Assembly (NCBI GenBank): GCA_963834015.1
Contig: CAWIAG010000004.1
Span: 310,001-374,000, forward strand
Length of the DNA: 64,000 nt
Source: FEN-1297 sp963834015
Lineage (GTDB): Bacteria; Bacteroidota; Ignavibacteria; Ignavibacteriales; Ignavibacteriaceae
Reading direction: 5' to 3'
The position numbers were made by a program, and so were the translations under genes. The notes under the pieces were generated by a model. It had not been told where the DNA came from. It saw nothing but the letters and a program-made list of their open reading frames with translations, and did not search any database. Below are positions 26,670 through 35,373 of the stretch, piece after piece (the first letter of the stretch is position 1; the number at the start of each line of letters is the position of its first letter).

Positions 26670-28114
26670 CATAGGCGTCAACTTAATTATTGATTTTTTC
26701 ATAATAGTTTACTCTGTCATGTCTAGATTCATAGATACAATAATAAGATATTTGCTTATCAAGGATTAATTCCAAATTATAGGAACTGTTTTTTAATCCG
26801 AACACCAACATATTTATATTACTGACCAAGTACTGCATAACCTGCATCATACTTAATCCGCGCATTTTAACTTTTATTGATCTGCTTGATAATCTCTTCA
26901 TGTAATAATTGTAAAAACCTACCTGGAAAAGGACAATAAATATGAGCATACAGTATATGTATGACTCCATCCGGATCTTGTTTGCGTCCTTAGGGATTTC
27001 TGTAATCTTGAAGTAACTCTTCCAACATTTGAATATTATTTCTATCCGCCATCTAAGAAAATATATTTCTGCGATATCTTTGAGGTTCAGCCTTTCTTGT
27101 GGAACGTTTGTAATAAACAATTCCCAGCCTAATAAGAATAGACTCTCTTTGCTCGGATTACATCTTCTATCCCTATTTGCTCTGGCTTTCCTTCTTCTTT
27201 CCGATGCTACTGCCTGATCTACAGGTATGGCTATAAGTCGTACCGGCAGTCTTTCCTCTTCGCCTAGAAATACCTCTATATCCAGTTGCCCTTTTCTGCT
27301 CAACATCTTTGCTAAATCTATCGGTTTTTCTTCTTTTTTTGATATTATTTTCAATTCTCTTTTCATCCGGCTTATAAAAAACACTCCTTGTTCATCTAAC
27401 TTTCTGAATATTCTTAAGACAAAATATCCTAAATCTCTTATCAACAAATCTCCCTTTTTTACTATTTCAAGTATCTTTTCCGCATATCCCTGATCATTTT
27501 TTCTAAACGAAGTTATTTCAAAACGGGTAAAATTCTTCTTTATTATGTTATATGCTGACTGAATCTTTACTATTGCTTTTTTAGCTTCTGTGTCCCAGTA
27601 TCCGTTACCCGGATAGTCTTTCCATAAACTGTCGCTTAGCTTTATATGTGTACTGTCTTCCAGAATTACATTCTTAAATCCTCTTAATTTTTTATTTGTA
27701 TTGCCTTTTATTTTATTTCCTATGTTTTTGTCTATTGCCGAACTTAGTACTTTCTTTAAGAATTCTATCTGTTCTGGTTGCATCCTTTTCCATAATGCTT
27801 GTTTTGATACTTTATCTTTTATTAGTAATCCTATTTTTATTGCCCATGACTTATATGACTTTTTATCCGGACTGAAGGCCATCATAAAAAATCCCACTAA
27901 CAAATCTTTCGGCGTTATTTTTTTTGGCTTCCTCTTGCAAAATTTACTTTGCTTTGATAGCTTATTGATAGATAATTTATTTAATTTTTCCTCTATTATT
28001 GTTACTGCTTTTTCTTTGCTGTTTGGCTTCATTGAATAGTCCTTATTGCTTGCAATACAATAATTTACTATTCTTGGAACAAACAGCAACTTATTTTTTA
28101 AGTTGACGCCTATG
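26670..28114 (-). mobile_element. Complete IS4-family insertion sequence, 1445 bp
   Basis: Perfect 17-bp terminal inverted repeats CATAGGCGTCAACTTAA at 26670-26686 and, inverted, 28098-28114. Flanked by an 11-bp direct repeat CGATTCGATCC (26659-26669 and 28115-28125), within the 10-13 bp target duplication known for IS4 relatives. One intact transposase gene lies inside. Intact ends and an exact duplication point to a recent insertion. Confidence 0.95.
26683..28032 (-). CDS. IS4-family transposase
   Basis: About 449 residues from ATG 28032, which has AAGGAC just upstream; the open frame continues to 28089 but that part lies near the IS end and is not family-like. The DDE domain shows Asp in ILEDSTHIKLSD, Asp in LIRDLGYFVLR and the IS4 signature Y-x2-R-x3-E-x6-K in YFLRWRIEIIFKCWK. 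It appears intact and functional. The stop codon overlaps the left inverted repeat. Confidence 0.95.
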   Translation of the reverse strand: MKPNSKEKAVTIIEEKLNKLSINKLSKQSKFCKRKPKKITPKDLLVGFFMMAFSPDKKSYKSWAIKIGLLIKDKVSKQALWKRMQPEQIEFLKKVLSSAIDKNIGNKIKGNTNKKLRGFKNVILEDSTHIKLSDSLWKDYPGNGYWDTEAKKAIVKIQSAYNIIKKNFTRFEITSFRKNDQGYAEKILEIVKKGDLLIRDLGYFVLRIFRKLDEQGVFFISRMKRELKIISKKEEKPIDLAKMLSRKGQLDIEVFLGEEERLPVRLIAIPVDQAVASERRRKARANRDRRCNPSKESLFLLGWELFITNVPQERLNLKDIAEIYFLRWRIEIIFKCWKSYFKITEIPKDANKIRMESYIYCMLIFIVLFQVGFYNYYMKRLSSRSIKVKMRGLSMMQVMQYLVSNINMLVFGLKNSSYNLELILDKQISYYCIYESRHDRVNYYEKINN

Positions 28115-28372
28115 CGATTCGATCCGGAGGGACTTAAAATTACAAATCATTGTCGGCTTTAGCCGAAGTGTGTTTAGTTTATCCTTCCTCACTTTAGTAA
28201 CATAATAAATTCCTCAATCGCCAACATACATAATATTTTTAATTCCTCTTAGTGAATCTAAGTGTTCTTAGTGTCTCAGTGGTAAAATGTGTTTGCTTTT
28301 GATTAAATAATTCATCACCATTTAGAAATTCAGAATGCAATGGATCATTGATAACTTTTTAGACAAGCGTAT
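28115..28372. repeat. Intergenic repeat element, copy 8, right part
   Basis: Continuation of the interrupted element after the IS: target duplication, GGAGGGACTTAAAATTACAA, the TCGGCTTTAGCCGAAG hairpin (28154-28169) and the CTTAGTG block (about 28252-28290). A clear right-hand end is not visible. The remaining gap to 28865 contains only a doubtful small ORF and AT-rich sequence. Confidence 0.6.
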
Positions 28373-28638
28373 TTGCCTTAAATTGCTCACCAAAAATCTG
28401 TCGTGCAAGCATAACCTAACTTTAGGGAATCGGAACATGCTCCTCTCAGGATTAAAAGCTTGTCGAATTATTTTCTTGACTTTTGTTTTTTCCTGAATTA
28501 GGTTAATACCAAATCAGTGGAGCATTTATCTTAATAAAAATCCACGATAAATTTTTATAATTATAAGTTTGGGTAATTATTTTCAGTTAAAGGCTGAAAA
28601 GCCTTCGATTTAAACGGTCAAAATATGGGAGGCCCGGA

Positions 28639-28740
28639 ATGAAGAATCTTTCAGAGTTAAGGGTTTATCTTGTTTTCCTGCTATACATTATTACTTCCGC
28701 AGCGAATGTAAAATTCAAACACCGGCAAAAAATTAAATAA
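28639..28740 (+). CDS. Possible 33-residue peptide
   Basis: ATG 28639 is preceded by GGGAGG about seven bases upstream, a good ribosome-binding site for this genome, and opens a 33-codon frame with a hydrophobic stretch (LRVYLVFLLYIITSAANV) and a basic tail, like an isolated signal peptide. It may be the remnant of an exported gene or chance. It lies 125 bases before the first propeller gene. Confidence 0.25.
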   Translation: MKNLSELRVYLVFLLYIITSAANVKFKHRQKIK

Positions 28741-28865
28741 ATTCAGCAGCATTTTTGCATTATTTATATAAAAGAATATGTATAAGGTATTTTTTTACTT
28801 AGTTAGCGCTATAAGCTTAATCCGGGTATAAAAGATTTTTCTTTTGAAATGAAGGGAAATTTGCA

Positions 28866-31007
28866 ATGAAAAGATTATTAATAATATTTTTTCTCGCAAT
28901 AATACTGCCGGTGTCCGTAATTGATCTTCAAGCCCAATGGCAGCAGGTTAATCTTGGCCCGGCCGGCGGTAAAGTAAATTCCGTTGCTGTTATTGGTACG
29001 AATGTTTTTGCAGGAACTATTGCAGGGATTAACCGCTCAACCAATTATGGCGTTAGCTGGTCTGAAGTTAACAGCAGTTTAACTTTATGTTTTGCATCGA
29101 TTGGTTCAAATGTTTTTGCAGGAACAGATGCAGGTGTAATAACATCAACAGACGGTGGAAATACCTGGACTGGGCCAAATTCCGGAATGCCATACTACAT
29201 AACAACATTTGCCGTTAAGGATACAATTCTTTTTGCAGGAACCGGTCAGAATGGAATTTTCCGGTCTACGAATAATGGAATTAGCTGGACGGCGGTGAAC
29301 AACGGCCTGGGAGATTTTCAAAACGAAGTTCTTGCACTTGCTGTAATTGGAACAAATATTTATGCGGGTACAGCTTCAGGCTTATGCCTCTCAACGGATA
29401 ACGGAAATAGCTGGTCTACAGTAGTTGCTGATAATCTTACTTCACTGCAATTTATAAATTGTATTGCGGGAACAGGCTCAACAATAATTGTAGGCACACC
29501 GGGCGGAATATTGTTATCAACTGATAATGGTAATACATGGGGGACGGCTAATATAGGATTAAGCAGCGGTACAAGCATCTTTTCTATTTTGGTCAATAAT
29601 CCGGATATTTTTATAGGAACTACTTCAGGTGTGTACATTTCCACAAACAATGGGGGAAGCTGGACTGCATCCAGCAACGGTCTGCCTGTATCACCGAGCC
29701 AGGTATATTTTGTTACAGTTGGTTCCAATGGTGCGGGAGGCACAAATCTATATGCTGCAACAAACAGTGGTGTATACATATCTTCAAATAACGGATCAAA
29801 CTGGACGACTGAAAACAATGGTACTGGTGTAACAAATATACGTAGTCTTTCCGGCAACGGTCCGAACATCTTTGCAGCCATTGGTTTACTCAATACATCA
29901 ATATTGGTTTCAAGCAACTATGGATCAACATGGTATGCTCCTTCAGACAGCGGTTTGGGTAGCGGGATCATTCAAAAGCTTATGTTAATTGGTTCCGGTT
30001 TGTATGCACTCATTGACAGCGGTCTATTTATATCTTCAAATAACGGGGATAACTGGACTTCAATAAGCGGCAGTGTATTCGGTACAACGATTCCATTTGA
30101 TCTCGTGCAAAGCGGGCCAAATCTTGTAGTATCTACGGTAGATAATGGTATATATTTTTCACCTAATAATGGAATGAGCTGGAACAAAGCAAGCGGTTTT
30201 GGCATTCAATATGAACCTGTTCTGTCGGTAATCGGTTCCAACGTGTTTTCAGAAAGCTATAGTGGTGTATATTCCTCCTCCGACAATGGAGAGAATTGGA
30301 TCGCATTAAATGATTCGCTAGTAAACTTAGGATGCTTTGTAGGAGTTGTATCAATAGATTCGACGCTTCTCGCAGCCAAAGAACCTCAACCATTAACAGC
30401 CACCGGCGTTTCTATTTTGGGCGGTTTGTATCGCTCCACCAATAACGGTCAAAATTGGTCGCTGTTTAGTGCAATTAATTCGCCTATTTATAATTCATAT
30501 ATAACTTGGTTATGTGTACATGGCTCTGATATTTTTATAGTTTTGGGTGATGAAGTTTATGTATCTATTGATAATGGAAACAACTGGGAGAAAATAAGTG
30601 ATGGATTACCAAGCTCCCCAATTAATTCTTTTTTTATAAATGACTCGACTATTTTTGCAGGATGCGATCTGGTTGGACTTTGGAGATTGCCACTGTCGGA
30701 TGTCATCACGGCGGTTAAACAGCCAGTACTAACACCTTCCCCAAAGTCTTTTGCTCTATTGCAAAATTATCCCAACCCATTTAATCCGTCAACAATTATC
30801 GGTTATGATATCCCAAAACTTTCTCATGTTACAATAAATATTTATGATATACTAGGTAGAATGGTAGTAACAATAATCGATGCTGAAAAATTACCCGGTC
30901 ATTACCAGGTAACGTTCAACGCGTCAAGATTGCCTAGTGGTGTTTACATATACAGGATAAATGCAGGGAATTTTGTACAAACAAAAAAGTTAATGGTGAT
31001 TAAATAA
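28866..31007 (+). CDS. T9SS-exported VPS10/BNR-type beta-propeller protein, copy A
   Basis: 713 residues. A signal peptide covers 1-24. About a dozen propeller repeats follow, each with a sialidase-like turn such as STDNGNTWG, SSNNGSNWT or STNNGISWT, forming one or two seven-bladed propellers (about 25-625). The C-terminal T9SS sorting domain begins near 635 with NYPNPFNPST and ends SGVYIYRINAGNF, TKKLMVIK. Such proteins are surface-exposed and probably bind ligands or partners; no catalytic residues seen. The first ~318 residues are almost the same as in the next gene, the rest is clearly different. Confidence 0.85.
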   Translation: MKRLLIIFFLAIILPVSVIDLQAQWQQVNLGPAGGKVNSVAVIGTNVFAGTIAGINRSTNYGVSWSEVNSSLTLCFASIGSNVFAGTDAGVITSTDGGNTWTGPNSGMPYYITTFAVKDTILFAGTGQNGIFRSTNNGISWTAVNNGLGDFQNEVLALAVIGTNIYAGTASGLCLSTDNGNSWSTVVADNLTSLQFINCIAGTGSTIIVGTPGGILLSTDNGNTWGTANIGLSSGTSIFSILVNNPDIFIGTTSGVYISTNNGGSWTASSNGLPVSPSQVYFVTVGSNGAGGTNLYAATNSGVYISSNNGSNWTTENNGTGVTNIRSLSGNGPNIFAAIGLLNTSILVSSNYGSTWYAPSDSGLGSGIIQKLMLIGSGLYALIDSGLFISSNNGDNWTSISGSVFGTTIPFDLVQSGPNLVVSTVDNGIYFSPNNGMSWNKASGFGIQYEPVLSVIGSNVFSESYSGVYSSSDNGENWIALNDSLVNLGCFVGVVSIDSTLLAAKEPQPLTATGVSILGGLYRSTNNGQNWSLFSAINSPIYNSYITWLCVHGSDIFIVLGDEVYVSIDNGNNWEKISDGLPSSPINSFFINDSTIFAGCDLVGLWRLPLSDVITAVKQPVLTPSPKSFALLQNYPNPFNPSTIIGYDIPKLSHVTINIYDILGRMVVTIIDAEKLPGHYQVTFNASRLPSGVYIYRINAGNFVQTKKLMVIK

Positions 31008-31020
31008 AAGGAAATTTGCA

Positions 31021-33150
31021 ATGAAAAGATTATTAATAATAATTTTTCTCGCAATAATACTGCCGGCATCCGTAATTGATCTTAAAGCTCAATGGCAGCA
31101 GGTTAATCTTGGCCCGGCCGGCGGTAAAGTAAATTCCGTTGCTGTTATTGGTACGAATGTTTTTGCAGGAACTATTGCAGGGATTAACCGCTCAACCAAT
31201 TATGGCGTTAGCTGGTCGGAAGTTAACAGCAGTTTAACTTTATGTTTTGCATCAATCGGTTCAAATATTTTTGCAGGAACAGATGCCGGAGTAATAACAT
31301 CAACAGACAGTGGAAATACCTGGACTGCGCCAAATTCCGGAATGCCATACTACATAACAACATTTGCCGTTAAGGATACAATTCTTTTTGCAGGAACCGG
31401 TCAGAATGGAATTTTCCGGTCTACGAATAATGGAATTAACTGGACGGCAGTGAACAACGGACTGGGAGATTTTCAAAACGAAGTTCTTGCACTTGCAGTA
31501 ATTGGAACGAATATTTATGCGGGCACAGCTTCAGGCTTATGCCTTTCAACGGATAACGGGAACAACTGGTCTACAATAGTTGCTGATAATCTGACTTCAT
31601 TGCAGTTTATAAATTGTATTGCGGGAACTGGCTCTACAATAATTGTAGGCACACCGGGCGGAATTATCCTGTCAACAGATAATGGTAATACATGGGGGTC
31701 GGCTAATACAGGATTAAGCAGCGGTACAAGTATATTTTCTATTTTGGTTAATAATCCGGATATTTTTATAGGAACTACTTCGGGTGTGTATATTTCCACA
31801 AATAGTGGAGGAAGCTGGACTTCAGCAGGCAGCGGTCTGCCTGTATCACCGAGCCAGGTATATTTTGTTACAGTTGGTTCCAATGGTGCGGGAGGCACAA
31901 ATCTATATGCTGCAACAAACAGTGGTGTATACATATCTTCAAATAACGGTTCAAATTGGACGACTGCAAATAATGGGACTGTTGGAACTGATATACTAAG
32001 TTTTGCCGTTAGCGGCCAAAACATCTATGCTGCAATTCAAGGATCCCCTATTTTTGTGTCCACTAACTATGGATCAACATGGAATGCTGCTGCGGACAGC
32101 GGGCTCGGAAGTGAACGCATTCAAAATCTTATTTTTACCAACTCGAATTTATATGCATTTACTGATAGCGGCCTATTTCTATCCTCAAATGAGGGCGAGA
32201 ACTGGAGTTTAATAAATGGAGGTATTATGGATACAGTTTATCCATATGATATTATTCAGAGTGGATCAAATCTTGTTGTAGCTACATATTTAGGTATTTA
32301 TTTTTCTTCGAACAATGGATTGAATTGGAATAAAGCAAGCGGTTTTAATCCACAATCCCCAGCTGTTATGGCAAAATTCAGTTATAACCTTTTATCGGAA
32401 AGTGGTGATGGAATATCTCTCTCCACTGACGATGGTGAAAATTGGGTCGAATTAAATGGTATTCCGCAAAACTGGGGAAATTTTGTTGGAGTTGTATCAA
32501 TCAACTCAATATTAATTGCAGCCAATGAACCAGCTCCAATAATAAATTCCAATCTGCCGCCTCCAGGTGGAATCTACAGTTCAACTGATAATGGAAAAAC
32601 CTGGGTGATGCTCACTTCAACTGAATCGCCTATTTATAATTCATATATAGGTGCATTAGTCGTAACTGGTTCTGATATTTTCGTAGTTTCTGAAAATAAA
32701 GTGTATAGATCTACGGATAATGGAAACAATTTTAATAATATAAGTGGTGGATTACCAGACATCGGTATTACTGCATTTTCCGTAAACGACTCAAGTATTT
32801 TTGTAGGGACAAATTCTGGAATCTGGAAATTGTTATTGTCCGATATCATTAATTCGGTAAAAAATTCAACATTACCATCTTCCCCAAAGTCTTTTGTTCT
32901 TAGGCAAAATTATCCCAACCCGTTTAATCCATCGACTGTAATTCAGTATCAGATTCCAATTAACGGAATGGTAACATTAAAAGTGTTTGATATATTGGGC
33001 CGGGAAATAAAAACATTGGTAAATGAGTATAAAACCCAGGGTACTTATACTGTATTGTTCGATGCATCAAAACTTTCAAGTGGAATTTATCTTTATCAAA
33101 TAAGATCAGGTAATTTTATTTCAACAAAAAAAATGATCTTGATGAAATGA
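31021..33150 (+). CDS. T9SS-exported VPS10/BNR-type beta-propeller protein, copy B
   Basis: 709 residues with the same plan as the neighbour 13 bases upstream: signal peptide, sialidase-type propeller repeats and a C-terminal T9SS domain (NYPNPFNPST near 630, SGIYLYQIRSGNF, TKKMILMK). Even the untranslated bases before the start (GGAAATTTGCA) are shared. By eye about 17 differences occur in the first ~318 residues, then identity falls sharply from the TNSGVYISSNNGSNW blade onward. The two genes probably form an operon and arose by tandem duplication with later homogenisation of the first half. Confidence 0.85.
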   Translation: MKRLLIIIFLAIILPASVIDLKAQWQQVNLGPAGGKVNSVAVIGTNVFAGTIAGINRSTNYGVSWSEVNSSLTLCFASIGSNIFAGTDAGVITSTDSGNTWTAPNSGMPYYITTFAVKDTILFAGTGQNGIFRSTNNGINWTAVNNGLGDFQNEVLALAVIGTNIYAGTASGLCLSTDNGNNWSTIVADNLTSLQFINCIAGTGSTIIVGTPGGIILSTDNGNTWGSANTGLSSGTSIFSILVNNPDIFIGTTSGVYISTNSGGSWTSAGSGLPVSPSQVYFVTVGSNGAGGTNLYAATNSGVYISSNNGSNWTTANNGTVGTDILSFAVSGQNIYAAIQGSPIFVSTNYGSTWNAAADSGLGSERIQNLIFTNSNLYAFTDSGLFLSSNEGENWSLINGGIMDTVYPYDIIQSGSNLVVATYLGIYFSSNNGLNWNKASGFNPQSPAVMAKFSYNLLSESGDGISLSTDDGENWVELNGIPQNWGNFVGVVSINSILIAANEPAPIINSNLPPPGGIYSSTDNGKTWVMLTSTESPIYNSYIGALVVTGSDIFVVSENKVYRSTDNGNNFNNISGGLPDIGITAFSVNDSSIFVGTNSGIWKLLLSDIINSVKNSTLPSSPKSFVLRQNYPNPFNPSTVIQYQIPINGMVTLKVFDILGREIKTLVNEYKTQGTYTVLFDASKLSSGIYLYQIRSGNFISTKKMILMK

Positions 33151-33154
33151 AATT

Positions 33155-33690
33155 TACGTAAGGTTGTCTAAAATGTGGGTCGACCCCGCCTACCGACAGG
33201 CAGGTTGCCAGGCCGACCCTTATTATGGTGCATAATTTTATTACAGCATTCCAATATTTCTTATTAAACAGCCTCATCGCTAAATTATAAAACATGTTCG
33301 GCTCTGGCTAAAATGATATGAAAATTGTGGCTTGAACAATAGGCTCATCCCCCTTCCCAGGGTGTTGCAAAATAAAAAATATAATACTTCAGCCCCGGGT
33401 TTTAAAAGAACCTGCTTAAAAATCCTGATAATCCTAAAATCCGTTTTGAGCCATAGGCGCATCAGCCTTTGGCCGAAATCCTGGTTCAGACGACTTTCCT
33501 GGGTAGATTATTTTGCTATATGTCATCTGGTTTATGCAATTTGAAGGGTGATGTCAAAAGTCATGGCAATTTGCAACAGCCTGATCCGGCGGAAAAACCA
33601 ATTCAGTCCGGGCTTCATTATTATCCCGGATAAGACCCGGGGCTGCTTAATAAAAATTTAAATATCTGCTTAACTTTAGTTATGCGTTTT
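33155..33690. repeat. Composite intergenic repeat region, copy 9
   Basis: The gap holds several repeat-family blocks: GGTTGTCTAAAATGTG (also at about 7871), a GC-rich stretch with the hairpin CCTACCGACAGGCAGG, the GCTAAATTATAAAACATGTTCGG block (as at 10274), the AATGATATGAAAATTGTGGC block (as at 10310), a CCGGGCTTCATTATTATCC block (as at 10374) and the right-hand end AAATATCTGCTTAACTTTAG near 33660-33680. No gene is seen; the short open frames here are in repeat sequence. Confidence 0.6.
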
Positions 33691-33723
33691 TTTATTCTTA
33701 ATGGCAGGTCTAGGAGGCAAATT

Positions 33724-34239
33724 TTATGTTTCGCTTTTTTCATCCCGGTTAATAGCAGCAAAAATAATTGCAGCTATTAGTACTATAATCCAGTATTTTA
33801 AAATTATTTGATAAATTGAATAAATAAATAATCCGGGTCTCATTGTTCCAAAATATATTGAATAAATAAGTCCGGGAATTATAAAAGCAGCTGAAGCGTA
33901 AAGAATTCCTTTATCATTAGTATCGTCAATATAAAGCATTAAAAAACCCGTGCCGGCAGTAAGAATAATTGCGGGGAATATCATTCTTGAAGGACTAATA
34001 ATATAAAAATTGTTAAGAATAAAGAAAATAATACCTGTTAAAAAAACTACGGTGCCAAGGAATAGTCTGAATTTTTTATTTTTTCCTAATGATAAGTAAA
34101 CCGAACTTATTCCGTAAAAAACAAAAGTATAAGCTAATATTTCTTCATTGTTAATGTTTAACAACCCGATTAATTTAAAGAGAACGGCAAGTATAAGGAA
34201 GCTAAAAGTATATGTTAATATAGGCTGCGATTTATTCAT
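33724..34239 (-). CDS. Membrane protein of unknown function
   Basis: 171 residues with about six closely packed hydrophobic helices and only short loops (KNKKFR, YIDDTNDKG), ending in a charged tail NRDEKSET. No catalytic motif and no family recognised. It lies 24 bases downstream of the arginase gene on the same strand, so it is probably cotranscribed. Confidence 0.65.
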   Translation of the reverse strand: MNKSQPILTYTFSFLILAVLFKLIGLLNINNEEILAYTFVFYGISSVYLSLGKNKKFRLFLGTVVFLTGIIFFILNNFYIISPSRMIFPAIILTAGTGFLMLYIDDTNDKGILYASAAFIIPGLIYSIYFGTMRPGLFIYSIYQIILKYWIIVLIAAIIFAAINRDEKSET

Positions 34240-34263
34240 AAATTAAATGTTTTAACTGTTGGA

Positions 34264-35187
34264 TTATAAAATTCTTTGTCCCATAATCGATGCAACAACT
34301 CCGGTTGCGAATAGGGCGCTTTTATTTTTGTCGTCTAATATAGGATTAACTTCAGTTACTTCTAATGACGATATGCAGCCGCAGTCTGCTATTGATTCCA
34401 TCAATAAGTGTGTTTCTCTGTAGCTAAGTCCCCCCGGAACGGGTGTTCCGACACCAGGGGCAACAGAAGGGTCCACGGAGTCAAGATCAAAACTTACATG
34501 TACGTAGTCGACTTTTTCCCTGAACTGTTTAAGTACTCTCGAAATAACTCTGTGTATGCCAAGTTTGTCAATATCTGCCATAGTATAAACACTTGGATTC
34601 ATTTTTAATATATTTTCCTTCTCTGGGCCGTCAATACTTCTAACTCCTATTATAGCGCAATTTTCAGGGTAAATTTTTGGTGAAAATCCATTAATATTGA
34701 TTAGCCTTTCGTTTCCAAGCCCCATCGCAGATGCCAGTGGCATCCCGTGTATATTACCCGAAGGTGAAGTCTTGTCTGTGTTCATATCAGCATGGGCATC
34801 GATCCATATCAGGCCTAATTTTAATTTATTTTTCCTGCAGTAAGAAGAAATTCCGGCTATACTCCCCAGCGCCATTGAATGGTCTCCGCCTATACATAAC
34901 GGGAATTGCCCGCTGTCTAAAACTTTTTCAACTTTATTTGCTAAGGTTTTTGCTGTTCTTATTATTTCATTCAGATATTTTAGCTTGGGATTTACCACTC
35001 TTTGCTTTTCCATTATCTGTATGAAAATATCACCACTGTCTATAACTTTATACCCTAAACTTTCTAATTTTTCTTTTAACCCTGCAATTCTTAAAGCGGA
35101 AGGGCCCATATCTACTCCGCGCCTGTCTGCTCCTAAATCTATCGGGAAACCGATTATATTAACAACCTTTGATTCATCTGTTTTCAT
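34264..35187 (-). CDS. rocF: Arginase
   Basis: 307 residues, typical arginase length. The manganese-binding motifs are complete: GGDHSMALG, WIDAHADMN and SFDLDSVDPSVAPG. The substrate loop THTSPSGN-like TDKTSPSGNIHGMPLA and the N-terminal GFPIDLGADRRGVDMGPSALR favour arginase over agmatinase. It hydrolyses arginine to ornithine and urea in the cytosol. No ornithine aminotransferase or urease gene is near; the small membrane protein downstream is the only neighbour. Confidence 0.93.
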   Translation of the reverse strand: MKTDESKVVNIIGFPIDLGADRRGVDMGPSALRIAGLKEKLESLGYKVIDSGDIFIQIMEKQRVVNPKLKYLNEIIRTAKTLANKVEKVLDSGQFPLCIGGDHSMALGSIAGISSYCRKNKLKLGLIWIDAHADMNTDKTSPSGNIHGMPLASAMGLGNERLININGFSPKIYPENCAIIGVRSIDGPEKENILKMNPSVYTMADIDKLGIHRVISRVLKQFREKVDYVHVSFDLDSVDPSVAPGVGTPVPGGLSYRETHLLMESIADCGCISSLEVTEVNPILDDKNKSALFATGVVASIMGQRIL

Positions 35188-35373
35188 AAATATTATGCAT
35201 ATATTAATATAAAATTACATTAAAATAGCAGTATTAAGTGATTATGTCAAAAAACTTTATATAATTATAATTTTACGTTGTTGCAAATCTTACATAAGTA
35301 TATCATAATACTTATATTATGATTATTAATAAGAATTCTTTTGCAAGTTTGGCTTAATATTTAAATATTGTAA

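Noticed and set aside
28033..28089. Longer start for the IS4 transposase (MLFVPRIV...)
   Set aside because: It would begin near the IS end and adds residues unlike the family; ATG 28032 has a ribosome site.
33332..33544. Plus-strand open frame of 70 codons after the propeller genes
   Set aside because: Located entirely in composite repeat sequence; no export signal or motif; most likely chance.
26582..33690. CRISPR array in the repeat-rich region
   Set aside because: Repeats differ in length and spacing and carry inverted ends; there are no regular spacers and no cas genes.
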